Source: Candidatus Tectimicrobiota bacterium
Lineage (GTDB): Bacteria; UBA8248; JACPRG01
NCBI GenBank assembly: GCA_016190025.1
Contig: JACPRG010000021.1
Coordinates: 1-28,500 of the forward strand
DNA length: 28,500 nt
Direction of reading: 5' to 3'
The position numbers and the translations under genes are program-made. Within the stretch, counting starts at the first letter, position 1. The number at the start of each line of letters is the position of its first letter. Positions 14,263 through 21,354 of the stretch are shown one piece after another. Under the pieces are notes generated by a model. That model was given only the letters and a program-made list of their open reading frames with translations, did no database searches and was not told where the DNA came from.

Positions 14263-15276
14263 TCAGAGCTGTCCTCGCTTGGGAAAGAGTTTCGGGAGAA
14301 ACTCATTGGTGTACAGATCCCGGACCGGCACCTGAACCTCCAGTTTCATGTACTTCGAGACGATGTCCCGGGTCCTTTGCATCTTCTCTTCGGTCATGTA
14401 GCCGAGACCGTGCTTCGCAACCTCAGGGGTGAAGAGGTGGTTCAGCCCGATCTCCAGCCCCTCTTTCACGACCTGCGGGTCCAGCGCCGGCTCATACTGC
14501 ATGAGGACTTTCATGCCCTCCTTCGGCTTTTCCGCCACCCAGGCCACTCCCCGCATTGTGGCGTCCGCGAAGGCGCGGACCTGAGAAGGATTGCGGGTGA
14601 TGCGGTCGTCTTGGGTGATGAGACCGTTGGAGTAGATGTCCACCCCGTGTTCCGCATAGGAGATGACTGTGACCTCCTCGCCGTTCTTCCTGGCGCTCTG
14701 CCGGACAATCGGGAGCACGGTGGCATAGTTGAAGCCGCAGTGGACTTTGCCCGCCACGATGCTGGGGGGAATGGCGGGAGGGGCCATGAAGGACCACTTC
14801 ACTTTCGAGAGGTCCACGCCTGCGGCGGACGCAAAGGCGGGGAAGAGGGTGTAGACGCTCGTGGCCTGGTTTGTCCCCATCGTCTTGCCCTCCAGGTCCT
14901 TGGGCTGGACGATTCCCCACTTCTTCAGGCAGTGAAGCTCATACATCGCTTTCGAATAGACCATCCCGATCTCTCTGGCCCTCATCCCCTGCGCGCGGGC
15001 GACCACAAGACTTCCCGCGTCGGCGAACCCATAGTCCGCACTTTTCGCCGCCACTTTTTTGATGGTGTCGGAGGAGCCGTAGCCCCGGTTGATGGTCACA
15101 TCGAGGCCGGCTTTGCGGTAAAGACCCAGATGCTTGGCCGCGATGAAGTAGGCGTGAGGAGGCTGGACGATCCAGTCCAGGGTGAAGTTCAGCTTCTCCG
15201 CCCCCAGGGCGCTGCCCACTGTCCAGAAAAACAGGACAAGACTCAGCTTGCTGGCCATTCGGATCGCAGTTCGCAT
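14263..15276 (-). CDS. NMT1/THI5-like ABC transporter substrate-binding protein (orphan)
   Basis: The 337-residue protein has a signal peptide (about residues 1-25, cleavage near SALGA). The mature part has the NMT1/ThiY/SsuA fold: LNFTLDWIVQPPHAYFIAAK, LYRKAGLDVTINRGYGSSDT, YGFADAGSLVVARAQG, then LEGKTMGTNQATSVYTLFPA. Such periplasmic proteins bind thiamine precursors, sulfonates, nitriles or other small organic molecules for ABC import. No permease or ATPase gene is adjacent, so the ligand is unknown and the transporter core lies elsewhere. ATG 15276 has GGGGGAG six bases upstream; a second ATG is six codons in. Upstream, TTTACCGG is repeated at ten-base spacing (15291-15308), without known meaning. 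Confidence 0.87.
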   Translation of the reverse strand: MRTAIRMASKLSLVLFFWTVGSALGAEKLNFTLDWIVQPPHAYFIAAKHLGLYRKAGLDVTINRGYGSSDTIKKVAAKSADYGFADAGSLVVARAQGMRAREIGMVYSKAMYELHCLKKWGIVQPKDLEGKTMGTNQATSVYTLFPAFASAAGVDLSKVKWSFMAPPAIPPSIVAGKVHCGFNYATVLPIVRQSARKNGEEVTVISYAEHGVDIYSNGLITQDDRITRNPSQVRAFADATMRGVAWVAEKPKEGMKVLMQYEPALDPQVVKEGLEIGLNHLFTPEVAKHGLGYMTEEKMQRTRDIVSKYMKLEVQVPVRDLYTNEFLPKLFPKRGQL

Positions 15277-15436
15277 CGTCGTCTCCCCCTTTTACCGGCC
15301 TTTACCGGTTCGTTTTCGCAAACCACCGGGCGCTCTATCGCCCTTCTCTGGGGTCATTGCGTCCATTTTCCCCGTATGTCCGACCTCTGAAAGCGGCAAG
15401 ACCGGCCTTCCGGTCCTCTTTGCCGATGAAAACCAT

Positions 15437-15468
15437 TTGCCTCCCTTCCAGCTTGCCTCCCTTCCAGC
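15437..15468. repeat. Perfect 16-bp tandem duplication
   Basis: TTGCCTCCCTTCCAGC occurs twice without a gap (15437-15452, 15453-15468) in the 235-base space between the endonuclease V gene and the NMT1-type gene. On the minus strand each unit contains GGGAGG. It looks like a simple replication slip product, and the space holds no gene I can support. Confidence 0.9.
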
Positions 15469-15511
15469 GGCCGGGTCAACAATTTTCCAATATCCCCGCA
15501 AGGCGTGCCGA

Positions 15512-16261
15512 TCACCGTGCACCCTCTCCGCCGGCAGGCAGGCCGAAAATCTCCCGTCTGCGCTGGTTGACCAGGAGGTGCGCCCGCCGGATGGGCTCCG
15601 GGATCCGGTATCCCCGGCACATGCGCAAGGCCCACTCCGCCGCCTCCTGCATCCCGATGCGGTGGCCGGGGGAGACGAAGATGGGTTTCACGCCCGTGCG
15701 GGTCCGCAAGGTCACGCCGATGGGCCGGCCGGCGGGGTCGCGGATGGGGGTTTGGCTGCCGGCCTCCCGGTCGGGCTCGGCCGCCCTGCCGAAAAGCAGC
15801 GACTTGGCGCAGCCCAGCGAGGGGCGGTCCAGGATAAGCCCCAGGTGGCTGGCGAGTCCGAACCCTCTGGGGTGGGCTGCGCCCTGACCGTCGAAGAAGA
15901 GGAGGTCCGGCTCCGTCCGCAGGCGCTCGAACGCCTGGATCAGCAACGGGCCCTCCCGAAAAGAGAGGAGCCCCGGAACGTAAGGAAACTCCATCCGCCC
16001 ATCCACCGTCCGGGTTTCGACCACCTCCAGGCCCGGCCAGGAAAGAACGACCACCCCCGCCACGGCGCGGGGGGAAAAGCGGGGGTAGGAGAGGTCGGCC
16101 CCCGCGATGAGATGGACGTCACAGGGAGCGCCCTCGAGGGTCAGCCTCTCCCGCATCCGCTCCTGAATGGCCCTGGCCTCCGCCGGGGACACGCGCCAGG
16201 GATGAAGTTGTCGGGTTTTCAAATTCGATTGTGCGTGGGAGGGATCAGCGCCCCGAATCAT
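15512..16261 (-). CDS. nfi: Endonuclease V (deoxyinosine 3'-endonuclease)
   Basis: The 249-residue enzyme cuts DNA near deoxyinosine and other deaminated bases. The family's metal-binding acids are visible: Asp56 in IAGADLSY, Glu103 in VPGLLSFREGP and Asp124 in LLFFDGQGAAHPRGFG, with His130 and the following GLASHLGL and GCAKSLL (Lys of the active site). The C-terminal GHRIGMQEAAEWALRMCRGYRIPEPIR region also matches. The frame opens at 16318, but ATG 16261 fits better: it removes an unconserved leader that would lie wholly inside the upstream gene and has GGAAG nine bases upstream. It overlaps the 75-residue small gene by 17 bases, so the two are probably co-transcribed. The size is slightly above the usual 220-230 residues. 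Confidence 0.92.
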   Translation of the reverse strand: MIRGADPSHAQSNLKTRQLHPWRVSPAEARAIQERMRERLTLEGAPCDVHLIAGADLSYPRFSPRAVAGVVVLSWPGLEVVETRTVDGRMEFPYVPGLLSFREGPLLIQAFERLRTEPDLLFFDGQGAAHPRGFGLASHLGLILDRPSLGCAKSLLFGRAAEPDREAGSQTPIRDPAGRPIGVTLRTRTGVKPIFVSPGHRIGMQEAAEWALRMCRGYRIPEPIRRAHLLVNQRRREIFGLPAGGEGAR

Positions 16262-16472
16262 TCTCGGAATCTTCCGCGGGCTCCTCTGCAAAAGGCCCTT
16301 CTTCCAAAAGGTCCTCATCTTCTTCTTCCAGGGCCCGGAGAATATCTTCTTTCGCGGAGTAGCGGAGCCTCTTGGGATCTTTGCCCCGGAGGGGGATTTC
16401 CCGCTCCTTCCGCCTCGGGACCTGTTTGCGGCTCACCCGCTTGATTCTTTTCAGGTCATCTCCCTGCGCCAC
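16245..16472 (-). CDS. Small highly charged hypothetical protein
   Basis: I do not recognise this 75-residue protein. It starts with a basic half (KRIKRVSRKQVPRRKEREI) and ends in an acidic half (EEEDEDLLEEGPFAEEPAED). It has no signal or membrane segment and is probably disordered in part, perhaps nucleic-acid binding. Support for a real gene comes from the GTG start with GGAGG seven bases upstream and from the 17-base overlap with the endonuclease V gene. Base composition is like that of the neighbours. Confidence 0.55.
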   Translation of the reverse strand: MAQGDDLKRIKRVSRKQVPRRKEREIPLRGKDPKRLRYSAKEDILRALEEEDEDLLEEGPFAEEPAEDSENDSGR

Positions 16473-16638
16473 GATTCACCCTCCAGAGAGAGATCGACGA
16501 AAAAAGAAAGACTCCAAGCACCTCATTTTAACCGATCCGGCGGACTCGGCGTGCGAAATGAGACCCCCGGACGGCTTCCCCTTGCGCTCGCGGGCTCCGG
16601 CCCTTGCGAGACCCCTGGGAAATCCGGACGGTTTCCTT

Positions 16639-16644
16639 TATACT
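16639..16644 (+). promoter_or_regulatory. Candidate -10 box for the ridA cluster
   Basis: TATACT at 16639-16644 lies about 79 bases before the first ridA start. No convincing -35 box is present at 16-18 bases upstream (best TGGGAA, three of six), so the promoter may depend on an activator. It is the most AT-rich spot of the divergent gap 16473-16722. Confidence 0.3.
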
Positions 16645-16722
16645 TTGGAGGCTTCGATTCTCTTTTATCCGCTGAACAGCCGGAGTGCGTCGGTCCGCGG
16701 CTCATCCTCAGGGAGGTTTGTC

Positions 16723-17109
16723 ATGCCGAAACAGGTGATTCAGCCGAAATCCTTGCCGGTGCCCAAGAACCCCTACTCGCCCGGGATCAAGAAGGGGAAT
16801 TTCATCTTCACGTCCGGCCAGGTCGCCCAGGATGGGAAGGGGGACCTGGTGGGAGCCGGAGACGTGGCCGCCCAGACGACACAGTGCCTCAAGAACATCC
16901 AGGCCGTCCTGGCCGAGGCGGGCGCCTCCATGGACGACGTGGTCAAGTGCGTGGTGTTTCTCTCCGACATCCGGCATTTCAAAGAGATGAACGAGGCCTA
17001 CGCCAAGTTCTTCCCCGGAGACAAGCCCGGCCGTTCCACTGTCGAGGCGCGCCTGGCGTCGCCCCAGATGCTGGTCGAGATCGAGGCCGTGGCCTACGTG
17101 GGCGAATAG
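16723..17109 (+). CDS. RidA family protein 1 of 3
   Basis: The 128-residue protein is full-length RidA (YjgF/YER057c/UK114). RidA enzymes hydrolyse reactive enamine/imine intermediates such as 2-aminoacrylate made by PLP enzymes; other branches act in ring-cleavage pathways. Motifs are NPYSPGIKKGNFIFTSGQ, DVVKCVVFLSDI and EMNEAYAKFF; Arg104 in GRSTVEAR and Glu119 in VEIEAVA match the Arg105/Glu120 active-site pair of E. coli RidA. The position of E. coli Cys107 is Thr here. ATG has GGGAGG six bases upstream. It heads a tight three-gene run and is the most divergent of the three. Confidence 0.93.
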   Translation: MPKQVIQPKSLPVPKNPYSPGIKKGNFIFTSGQVAQDGKGDLVGAGDVAAQTTQCLKNIQAVLAEAGASMDDVVKCVVFLSDIRHFKEMNEAYAKFFPGDKPGRSTVEARLASPQMLVEIEAVAYVGE

Positions 17110-17117
17110 GGGGGAAC

Positions 17118-17504
17118 ATGGCGAAAGCGATCATTCAGATGTCCTCCCCCGCGGCCTCCATCGGCCCCTACTCGCCCGGAGCGGGGGGCGAGGGCGTCCT
17201 CTTCCTTTCGGGGAGGGCCGCCCTGGACCCGGCCGGTCGCGTCGTGGCGCCGGGGGACCCGCGGGCCCAGACGATGGAGACCCTCAAAGGCATTCAGGCG
17301 GTCCTCGCCGCCGCGGGGGGGAGGATGGAGGACGTGGTCAAGACGACGGTTTTCCTTTCGGACATGCGCCATTACGCCGCCATGAACGAGGCCTACGCCA
17401 AGTTCTTTCCCAGAGACCCGCCGGCCCGCTCCACGGTTTTGGCGAGGCCCCCTCAGGCCGGCCTCTTGGTGGAGATCGACGTGATCGCCATCGTGGGAGA
17501 CTGA
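17118..17504 (+). CDS. RidA family protein 2 of 3
   Basis: The second 128-residue RidA begins eight bases after the first ends, with GGGGGA before its ATG. It has SIGPYSPGA, TTVFLSDMRHYAAMNEAYAKFF, Arg104 in ARSTVLAR and Glu119. Unlike its neighbours it has SGRAAL where RidA usually has SGQ, and VEIDVIA in place of VEIEAVA, so the ligand pocket may differ. A 105-base block in its 3' half (17334-17438) is almost the same as in the third copy. Confidence 0.93.
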   Translation: MAKAIIQMSSPAASIGPYSPGAGGEGVLFLSGRAALDPAGRVVAPGDPRAQTMETLKGIQAVLAAAGGRMEDVVKTTVFLSDMRHYAAMNEAYAKFFPRDPPARSTVLARPPQAGLLVEIDVIAIVGD

Positions 17505-17515
17505 AGGAGAGGGCC

Positions 17516-17902
17516 GTGGGCAGAACCGTCATCCGGATGGAAAGCGCTTCCAAGGCCGTGGGCCCCTATTCGCCAGGGGCGAGGGGCGGCGCGCTGCTCT
17601 TCGCGTCGGGACAGACGTCTTTGGATTCACGGGGAAACGTGATCGGAATTGGAGACGCGGGCGTCCAGACGGTGGAGACGCTGAAGAACCTGACAGCCTT
17701 TCTGGCGGCGGCGGGCGCCACGCTCGACAGCGTGGTCAAGACGACGGTCTTCCTTTCGGACATGCGCCACTACGCCGCCATGAACGAGGCCTACGCCAAG
17801 TTCTTTCCCAAAGACCGGCCGGCGCGCTCCACGGTTCTGGCGCCCCTGGCGTTGCCCGAGCTCCTGGTCGAGATCGAGGCCGTTGCCGTCCTGGAGGATT
17901 GA
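17516..17902 (+). CDS. RidA family protein 3 of 3
   Basis: The third 128-residue RidA starts at GTG 17516, 11 bases after the second gene, with GGAGAGG just upstream. It has AVGPYSPGA, FASGQTSL, Arg104 in ARSTVLAP and Glu119 in VEIEAVA, so the catalytic pair is intact. It is closest to copy 2. The three proteins are the same length and could form mixed trimers, since RidA proteins are trimeric with active sites between subunits; that is inference. The gene ends six bases before a palindromic repeat shared with other gaps in the window. Confidence 0.93.
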   Translation: MGRTVIRMESASKAVGPYSPGARGGALLFASGQTSLDSRGNVIGIGDAGVQTVETLKNLTAFLAAAGATLDSVVKTTVFLSDMRHYAAMNEAYAKFFPKDRPARSTVLAPLALPELLVEIEAVAVLED

Positions 17903-17908
17903 GAGAGG

Positions 17909-17923
17909 GAGGTCACAGACCTC
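17909..17923. repeat. GAGGTC-N3-GACCTC palindromic repeat
   Basis: GAGGTCACAGACCTC is a perfect inverted repeat exactly filling the space between the convergent stops of the third ridA gene (17902) and the ABM-domain gene (17924). It could act as a two-way transcription end or protein site. It is identical to the first unit at 358-372. Confidence 0.85.
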
Positions 17924-18223
17924 CTACCTTAGATCCCTCTCCTGGCTGTAAATTTTGTGGGAGGGGCGGTGTTCCAGGATTCCGTCCAGCCCCCAGCGAG
18001 TCACTTGGCGGAACAGCGCGCTCTGGATGAAGGTCAGGAAGTCCTCCCGTTTCTCCCATTCAGAGAGGATGGCATAGGAATTGGGCCGCTTGACCTGGTG
18101 GTACAGATGGCTGGCCTTGTGTCCCGCCTGGGACTCCAGCACGCCCAGCACCTCTTCGAACTTTTCCTCGAAGGTCTTCTCGTTGCCGGGTTTCACGTCG
18201 TAGTAAAGACCCACCGTGATCAT
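17924..18223 (-). CDS. Antibiotic biosynthesis monooxygenase (ABM) domain protein
   Basis: The 99-residue protein is a ferredoxin-like alpha-beta fold of the ABM/EthD kind: MITVGLYYDVKPGNEKTFEEKFEEVL, SHLYHQVKRPNSYAILSEWEKREDF. Members are small dimers that act as cofactor-free monooxygenases, haem-degrading enzymes or stress proteins; which applies here cannot be told. ATG 18223 is chosen because it starts the first beta strand; the frame extends to 18304 but that leader is unconserved. GGGAGG lies about 13 bases upstream, rather far. It follows the metallophosphoesterase gene by 121 bases on the same strand. Confidence 0.75.
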   Translation of the reverse strand: MITVGLYYDVKPGNEKTFEEKFEEVLGVLESQAGHKASHLYHQVKRPNSYAILSEWEKREDFLTFIQSALFRQVTRWGLDGILEHRPSHKIYSQERDLR

Positions 18224-18344
18224 GTCTGTGCGAATTCCTCCCCCCTTGTCTCTCTCGACTGACGTCGATGGGACGCCTGTAAAACGAAATGATCTCTCGG
18301 ACATTGCAAGCCGGCCGAGAGACGGGACGTGCGTCCCTCCTCGC

Positions 18345-18890
18345 TCATTTCAGACCCCGCTCGAACGGCTCGACCCTTGTGATCTCCACGATCTCGGCGG
18401 TCAGGGCCTCGGTGTCCAGGATCGCCCCCGTCGCCTTTCCGTGAATCCATCCGCCAGCCTCGCCGGGGTCGATGACGAGGGTCGGGCCGACCCTTTCCAC
18501 CCGCTCTCCCCCGTCCTTCATGTGGGGCAGGGCGTGAATGTGGCCGTGGAGGATCACGTCGTACCGTCCGCCGGCCGCCCTGGATTCCAGATCGTCGGGC
18601 TCGTGGAGAATCAAAAGCCGTCTGCCTCCGAGCTCGGTTTCGAGCGGCGGCTCGCCGAACTTCCAGCCCAGGCTCCCGGCCAGCCGGCGCATCCCGGCGC
18701 GCTCCCCGTCGCAGTTCCCCAGGACGGCGGCCACGGGTTTCGCGAGGCGGTCGAGGGCCTTCATCATGAACGGCGCGTCCCAGTCGCCGCAGTGGACTGC
18801 CGCCTCCACGCCGCGCGCCCGGAAAAGCTCGACGGCCTTCAAGAGGGCGGCGTAATTTCCGTGCGTGTCGGAGAGGATGCCGACCTTCAT
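18345..18890 (-). CDS. Metallophosphoesterase, YfcE/MJ0936 family
   Basis: The 181-residue protein is a compact calcineurin-like phosphodiesterase. Metal-binding motifs appear in order: SDTHGN (Asp8, His10), CGDWD (Asp36), GNCD (Asn59), LLILHE and HGHIH. YfcE/MJ0936 proteins hydrolyse model phosphodiesters with Mn or Ni; the natural substrate is not known. ATG 18890 follows the stop of the cysteine hydrolase by one base, and GAGGG for its translation lies inside that upstream gene's end, so the pair is co-translated. No signal peptide; cytoplasmic. Confidence 0.9.
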   Translation of the reverse strand: MKVGILSDTHGNYAALLKAVELFRARGVEAAVHCGDWDAPFMMKALDRLAKPVAAVLGNCDGERAGMRRLAGSLGWKFGEPPLETELGGRRLLILHEPDDLESRAAGGRYDVILHGHIHALPHMKDGGERVERVGPTLVIDPGEAGGWIHGKATGAILDTEALTAEIVEITRVEPFERGLK

Positions 18891-18891
18891 C

Positions 18892-19638
18892 TCAAACCCT
18901 CTCGGTTCCTGGGAGAGTCGCCCTCACGCGCCGCCTCGGCGGGGTTGAGGTCTGTGACCTCTTGAGGGATTCCCATTTCTGCCGGACCCCGGAGGAGTCC
19001 ATCACCAGGCCCAGGTGAAGGGAGATGATCCGGAGCGCCGCCTCCTCGATCTCCTCGTCGAAGCCCCGGGTCAGGTCCCGCGGGACGATCACGCGATATC
19101 CCAGGTTGGCCGCCTCGAACGCCGTGTTCAGGACGCAGCAATCCGTCATCAGGCCGGTCAGGACGATGGTGTTGCGGTCCAGCTGGCGGAGCAGAAAGTC
19201 CAGGTCCGTCGGGTAGAAGGCGCTCAGGCGCTTTTTGGTCTCCACCGTGAAGTCTTCTTCCTTCACCTCGACCAGGAACTCCGGCCAGGGCGTCCCTTCG
19301 AGGTTGTGGTGGATGGAATTGGGGATGGGGCCGAACGACATGGGGAAAACGCGCCGCCAGGCGGCGGGCCTCCTCCCGTGCACGTCGTCCCGCCCGCCCT
19401 TGCGGTTGACGGCGTGGACGTGAATGACCGGGATCCTCATCTCTCTCGCCGCGGCGTTGAAGGCGTTCACCGCCCCGATGATCGCCCGGCCCCGCGGGAC
19501 GGGGCACGTGCAGTCGGGGCTGTCGTCCAGGTGTCCCCGGCACATGTCCATCTCCACCACGGCGGTGTCGCCGTCGTCGAAGTAATCGTCGAACTCCTCG
19601 GGAATCTCTTTTCGGGTCCCGTAGAAATACCCGTGCAT
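18892..19638 (-). CDS. Isochorismatase-like cysteine hydrolase
   Basis: The 248-residue protein is of the isochorismatase/nicotinamidase superfamily. The catalytic triad can be placed as Asp31 (VVEMDMCRGH), Lys135 or 136 (VETKKRLSAFYPT) and Cys168 (GLMTDCCVLNTAFEAANLGY). Members cleave amide or vinyl-ether bonds in nicotinamide, N-carbamoyl compounds, biuret or isochorismate; the substrate here is unknown. The longish N-terminus contains a Cys/His group (DMCRGHLDDSPDCTC) that might bind metal. ATG 19638 is preceded by GAGGGAAAAGGG. The last 25 or so residues (KRSQTSTPPRRR...) are basic and look unlike the family; the DNA for them contains the palindromic repeat at 18947-18961. It heads a minus-strand group with the phosphoesterase and the ABM protein. 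Confidence 0.88.
   Translation of the reverse strand: MHGYFYGTRKEIPEEFDDYFDDGDTAVVEMDMCRGHLDDSPDCTCPVPRGRAIIGAVNAFNAAAREMRIPVIHVHAVNRKGGRDDVHGRRPAAWRRVFPMSFGPIPNSIHHNLEGTPWPEFLVEVKEEDFTVETKKRLSAFYPTDLDFLLRQLDRNTIVLTGLMTDCCVLNTAFEAANLGYRVIVPRDLTRGFDEEIEEAALRIISLHLGLVMDSSGVRQKWESLKRSQTSTPPRRRVRATLPGTERV
18947..18961. repeat. GAGGTC-N3-GACCTC repeat inside a coding 3' end
   Basis: GAGGTCTGTGACCTC is a perfect copy of the dispersed palindrome, flanked by TTGAGG on its right as in the tandem copy near 358-391. It lies within the last codons of the cysteine hydrolase and supplies part of its unusual basic tail. Confidence 0.85.
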
Positions 19639-19965
19639 CCCTTTTCCCTCTAAGGGGTCCTCCCTCCGTGGCGCCGTGGGGCGCAGACGGGGAACCTTCC
19701 CATCAACCTAGAAGATCACCGCGGGCAAGTCAACGACCCGCGGGCCGGAGCGCGGAAGGCTTTGCCGACGGAGGCCGGCGGGGTACATGGAGAGATTCCG
19801 CCCCCTTTTTTCTGATGCAAGGCCTTGAGCCGCGTTATAACCCTGTAGGGGGAAGTGAGAAAGAATTCGCGGAGAGCGCGCCGGGACAAAGCGGGCCGCC
19901 CGGCGCCGGAAACGATGTGCGAGCCGGCTCGCGCGCCGCGCGAGGCGAAGGGACAGACGATCGAC
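19639..19965. other. Divergent gap with candidate -10 box for the M16 peptidase
   Basis: This 327-base gap lies between the divergent cysteine hydrolase and M16 genes. The clearest signal is TATAAC at 19836-19841 on the plus strand; no good -35 box precedes it. A GTG at 19855, just after AGGGGGAA, could begin a longer M16 protein with 37 extra basic residues. I see no other structure or gene. Confidence 0.3.
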
Positions 19966-21219
19966 ATGGCCATTCGGAAGGACACCCTCAGCAACGGCAT
20001 CCGTCTCGTCACGCACCAGAGAACGAACACCGAAGCCGTGGCCTTTCATATTTATTTCGGTTGCGGCGGCCGCCACGAGCCCGACGAAGTCGTCGGTCTC
20101 TCACACGCGCTCGAACACATGATGTTCAAAGGCACCCCGACGCGCACCTACCTCCAGATCGCCCAGGAGATGGAGGGGGTGGGGGCGACCATCAACGCCG
20201 ACACCGGGCCCGAGCGCACGAGCTATCACTTCGTGGCGCCGGCGGAGGTCGTCCCGAAGGTCCTGGCCGTTTACGCCGACGCCGTCAACAACAGTCTTTT
20301 GGACCCGGGGGAGTGGGAGAAGGAGCGCCGGGTCATCCTCGAAGAGCTCAAGATGTATGAGGACATGCCCCGGTTTGTCGTCAGCGACCGTTTGGAGACG
20401 ACGATGTTCAACCTGCAGGTCGGGGTGATCGGGAGCCGGGAGACCATCGGTGCCATCCGGACCGAGCACATGCGCAGGCTCATCGCGGACTGGTACCGCC
20501 CGGTGAACACCGTGATCTCCGTGGCAGGGCGCCTGGAGCACGAGAAGATCTGGGATCTGGCGGAGGCGCACTTCGGGACCCGCTCCTCGGAAGGGGGGCT
20601 TCCCCGGGTGCCGGAGCTGCCGAAGAAGAGCAAAGAGAGGGTTTGCGGGGTGGTCCGGCAGACGGATCAGGTCAACCTGGCCTTCGGCTTTCGGGCGCTC
20701 GGCAGGAAGCATCCGGACCTGGCCGCCCTTCGCTTGATGAACGACATCCTGGGAGGGAAGATGTCGAGCCGCCTTTTCGACGAGGTCCGCGAGAAGCGGG
20801 GCCTGGCCTACAGCGTCCACTCCCGGGCGCACCGTTTCACCGACACGGGTTACCTGGAACTCAAAGCGGGCGTCGCACTGGAGAAGGCGGTCGAGGCCGC
20901 CCGCGTGAGCCTGGCGGAGGCCGCCCGCCTGCGGGATGAGCCGGTGAGCGAGGAAGAGCTGGAGTCCGCCAAGAAGCACCTGCGGGGTCTTCTCCTGGTC
21001 CAGGAGGAATCTGACGTCTTCGCCGAGCGCAACGGGGAGAGCTGGCTTCTGGAGGGCGAGGTCCGCACCCTCGCGCAGGAGCTGGAAGCCCTGGAGAGGG
21101 TCGGCCGCGAAGACGTCCGCCGCGTGGCGGCGGATGTGTTTCGCAACGAGGAGTTGACGGCCGCCTTTGTCGCCGAGCGGGACCTGAGCGACGATCTGGC
21201 CGCCGTTCTCGCCCTCTGA
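19966..21219 (+). CDS. M16 family zinc peptidase (pitrilysin/MPP-like)
   Basis: The 417-residue protein is a single-unit M16 peptidase of the processing-peptidase type. The inverted zinc motif is His47-Ala-Leu-Glu50-His51, followed by MMFKGT; the third ligand is Glu126 or Glu127 in ERRVILEELKMYED. The second half is the M16_C domain, with MNDILGGKMSSRLFDEVREKRGLAYSV, which supplies the substrate-binding Arg/Tyr set. Many bacteria have such a gene; it degrades or processes peptides. No signal peptide is present with ATG 19966; other in-frame starts at 19855 (GTG) and 19915 (ATG) exist and lack conserved sequence. Downstream, TPR-B has its own promoter. Confidence 0.93.
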   Translation: MAIRKDTLSNGIRLVTHQRTNTEAVAFHIYFGCGGRHEPDEVVGLSHALEHMMFKGTPTRTYLQIAQEMEGVGATINADTGPERTSYHFVAPAEVVPKVLAVYADAVNNSLLDPGEWEKERRVILEELKMYEDMPRFVVSDRLETTMFNLQVGVIGSRETIGAIRTEHMRRLIADWYRPVNTVISVAGRLEHEKIWDLAEAHFGTRSSEGGLPRVPELPKKSKERVCGVVRQTDQVNLAFGFRALGRKHPDLAALRLMNDILGGKMSSRLFDEVREKRGLAYSVHSRAHRFTDTGYLELKAGVALEKAVEAARVSLAEAARLRDEPVSEEELESAKKHLRGLLLVQEESDVFAERNGESWLLEGEVRTLAQELEALERVGREDVRRVAADVFRNEELTAAFVAERDLSDDLAAVLAL

Positions 21220-21250
21220 GCGGGGGATGAAGACGGAGCCCTCCTTTCTT

Positions 21251-21279
21251 TTGTGAAATCGCCGCAAAAGGCGTATGAT
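21251..21279 (+). promoter_or_regulatory. Sigma-70 promoter for TPR-B
   Basis: TTGTGA (21251-21256) and TATGAT (21274-21279) are separated by exactly 17 bases. This is among the clearest promoters in the window, in the gap after the M16 gene. The transcript would start near 21286 and give a leader of about 70 bases. Confidence 0.65.
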
Positions 21280-21354
21280 AAGCAAGGTTTTTTCGGTTTG
21301 AGACCGAAGGGGGATAGACGCGAGGTGGCTTGGCCTCGGGAAAGGGCGTGCAGG

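Noticed and set aside
15335..15436. 33-codon frame (MVFIGKEDRKAGL...) on the minus strand with GGGAGG before its ATG
   Set aside because: The good ribosome site comes from the 16-bp tandem duplication, and I recognise no homologue; too little to call it a gene.
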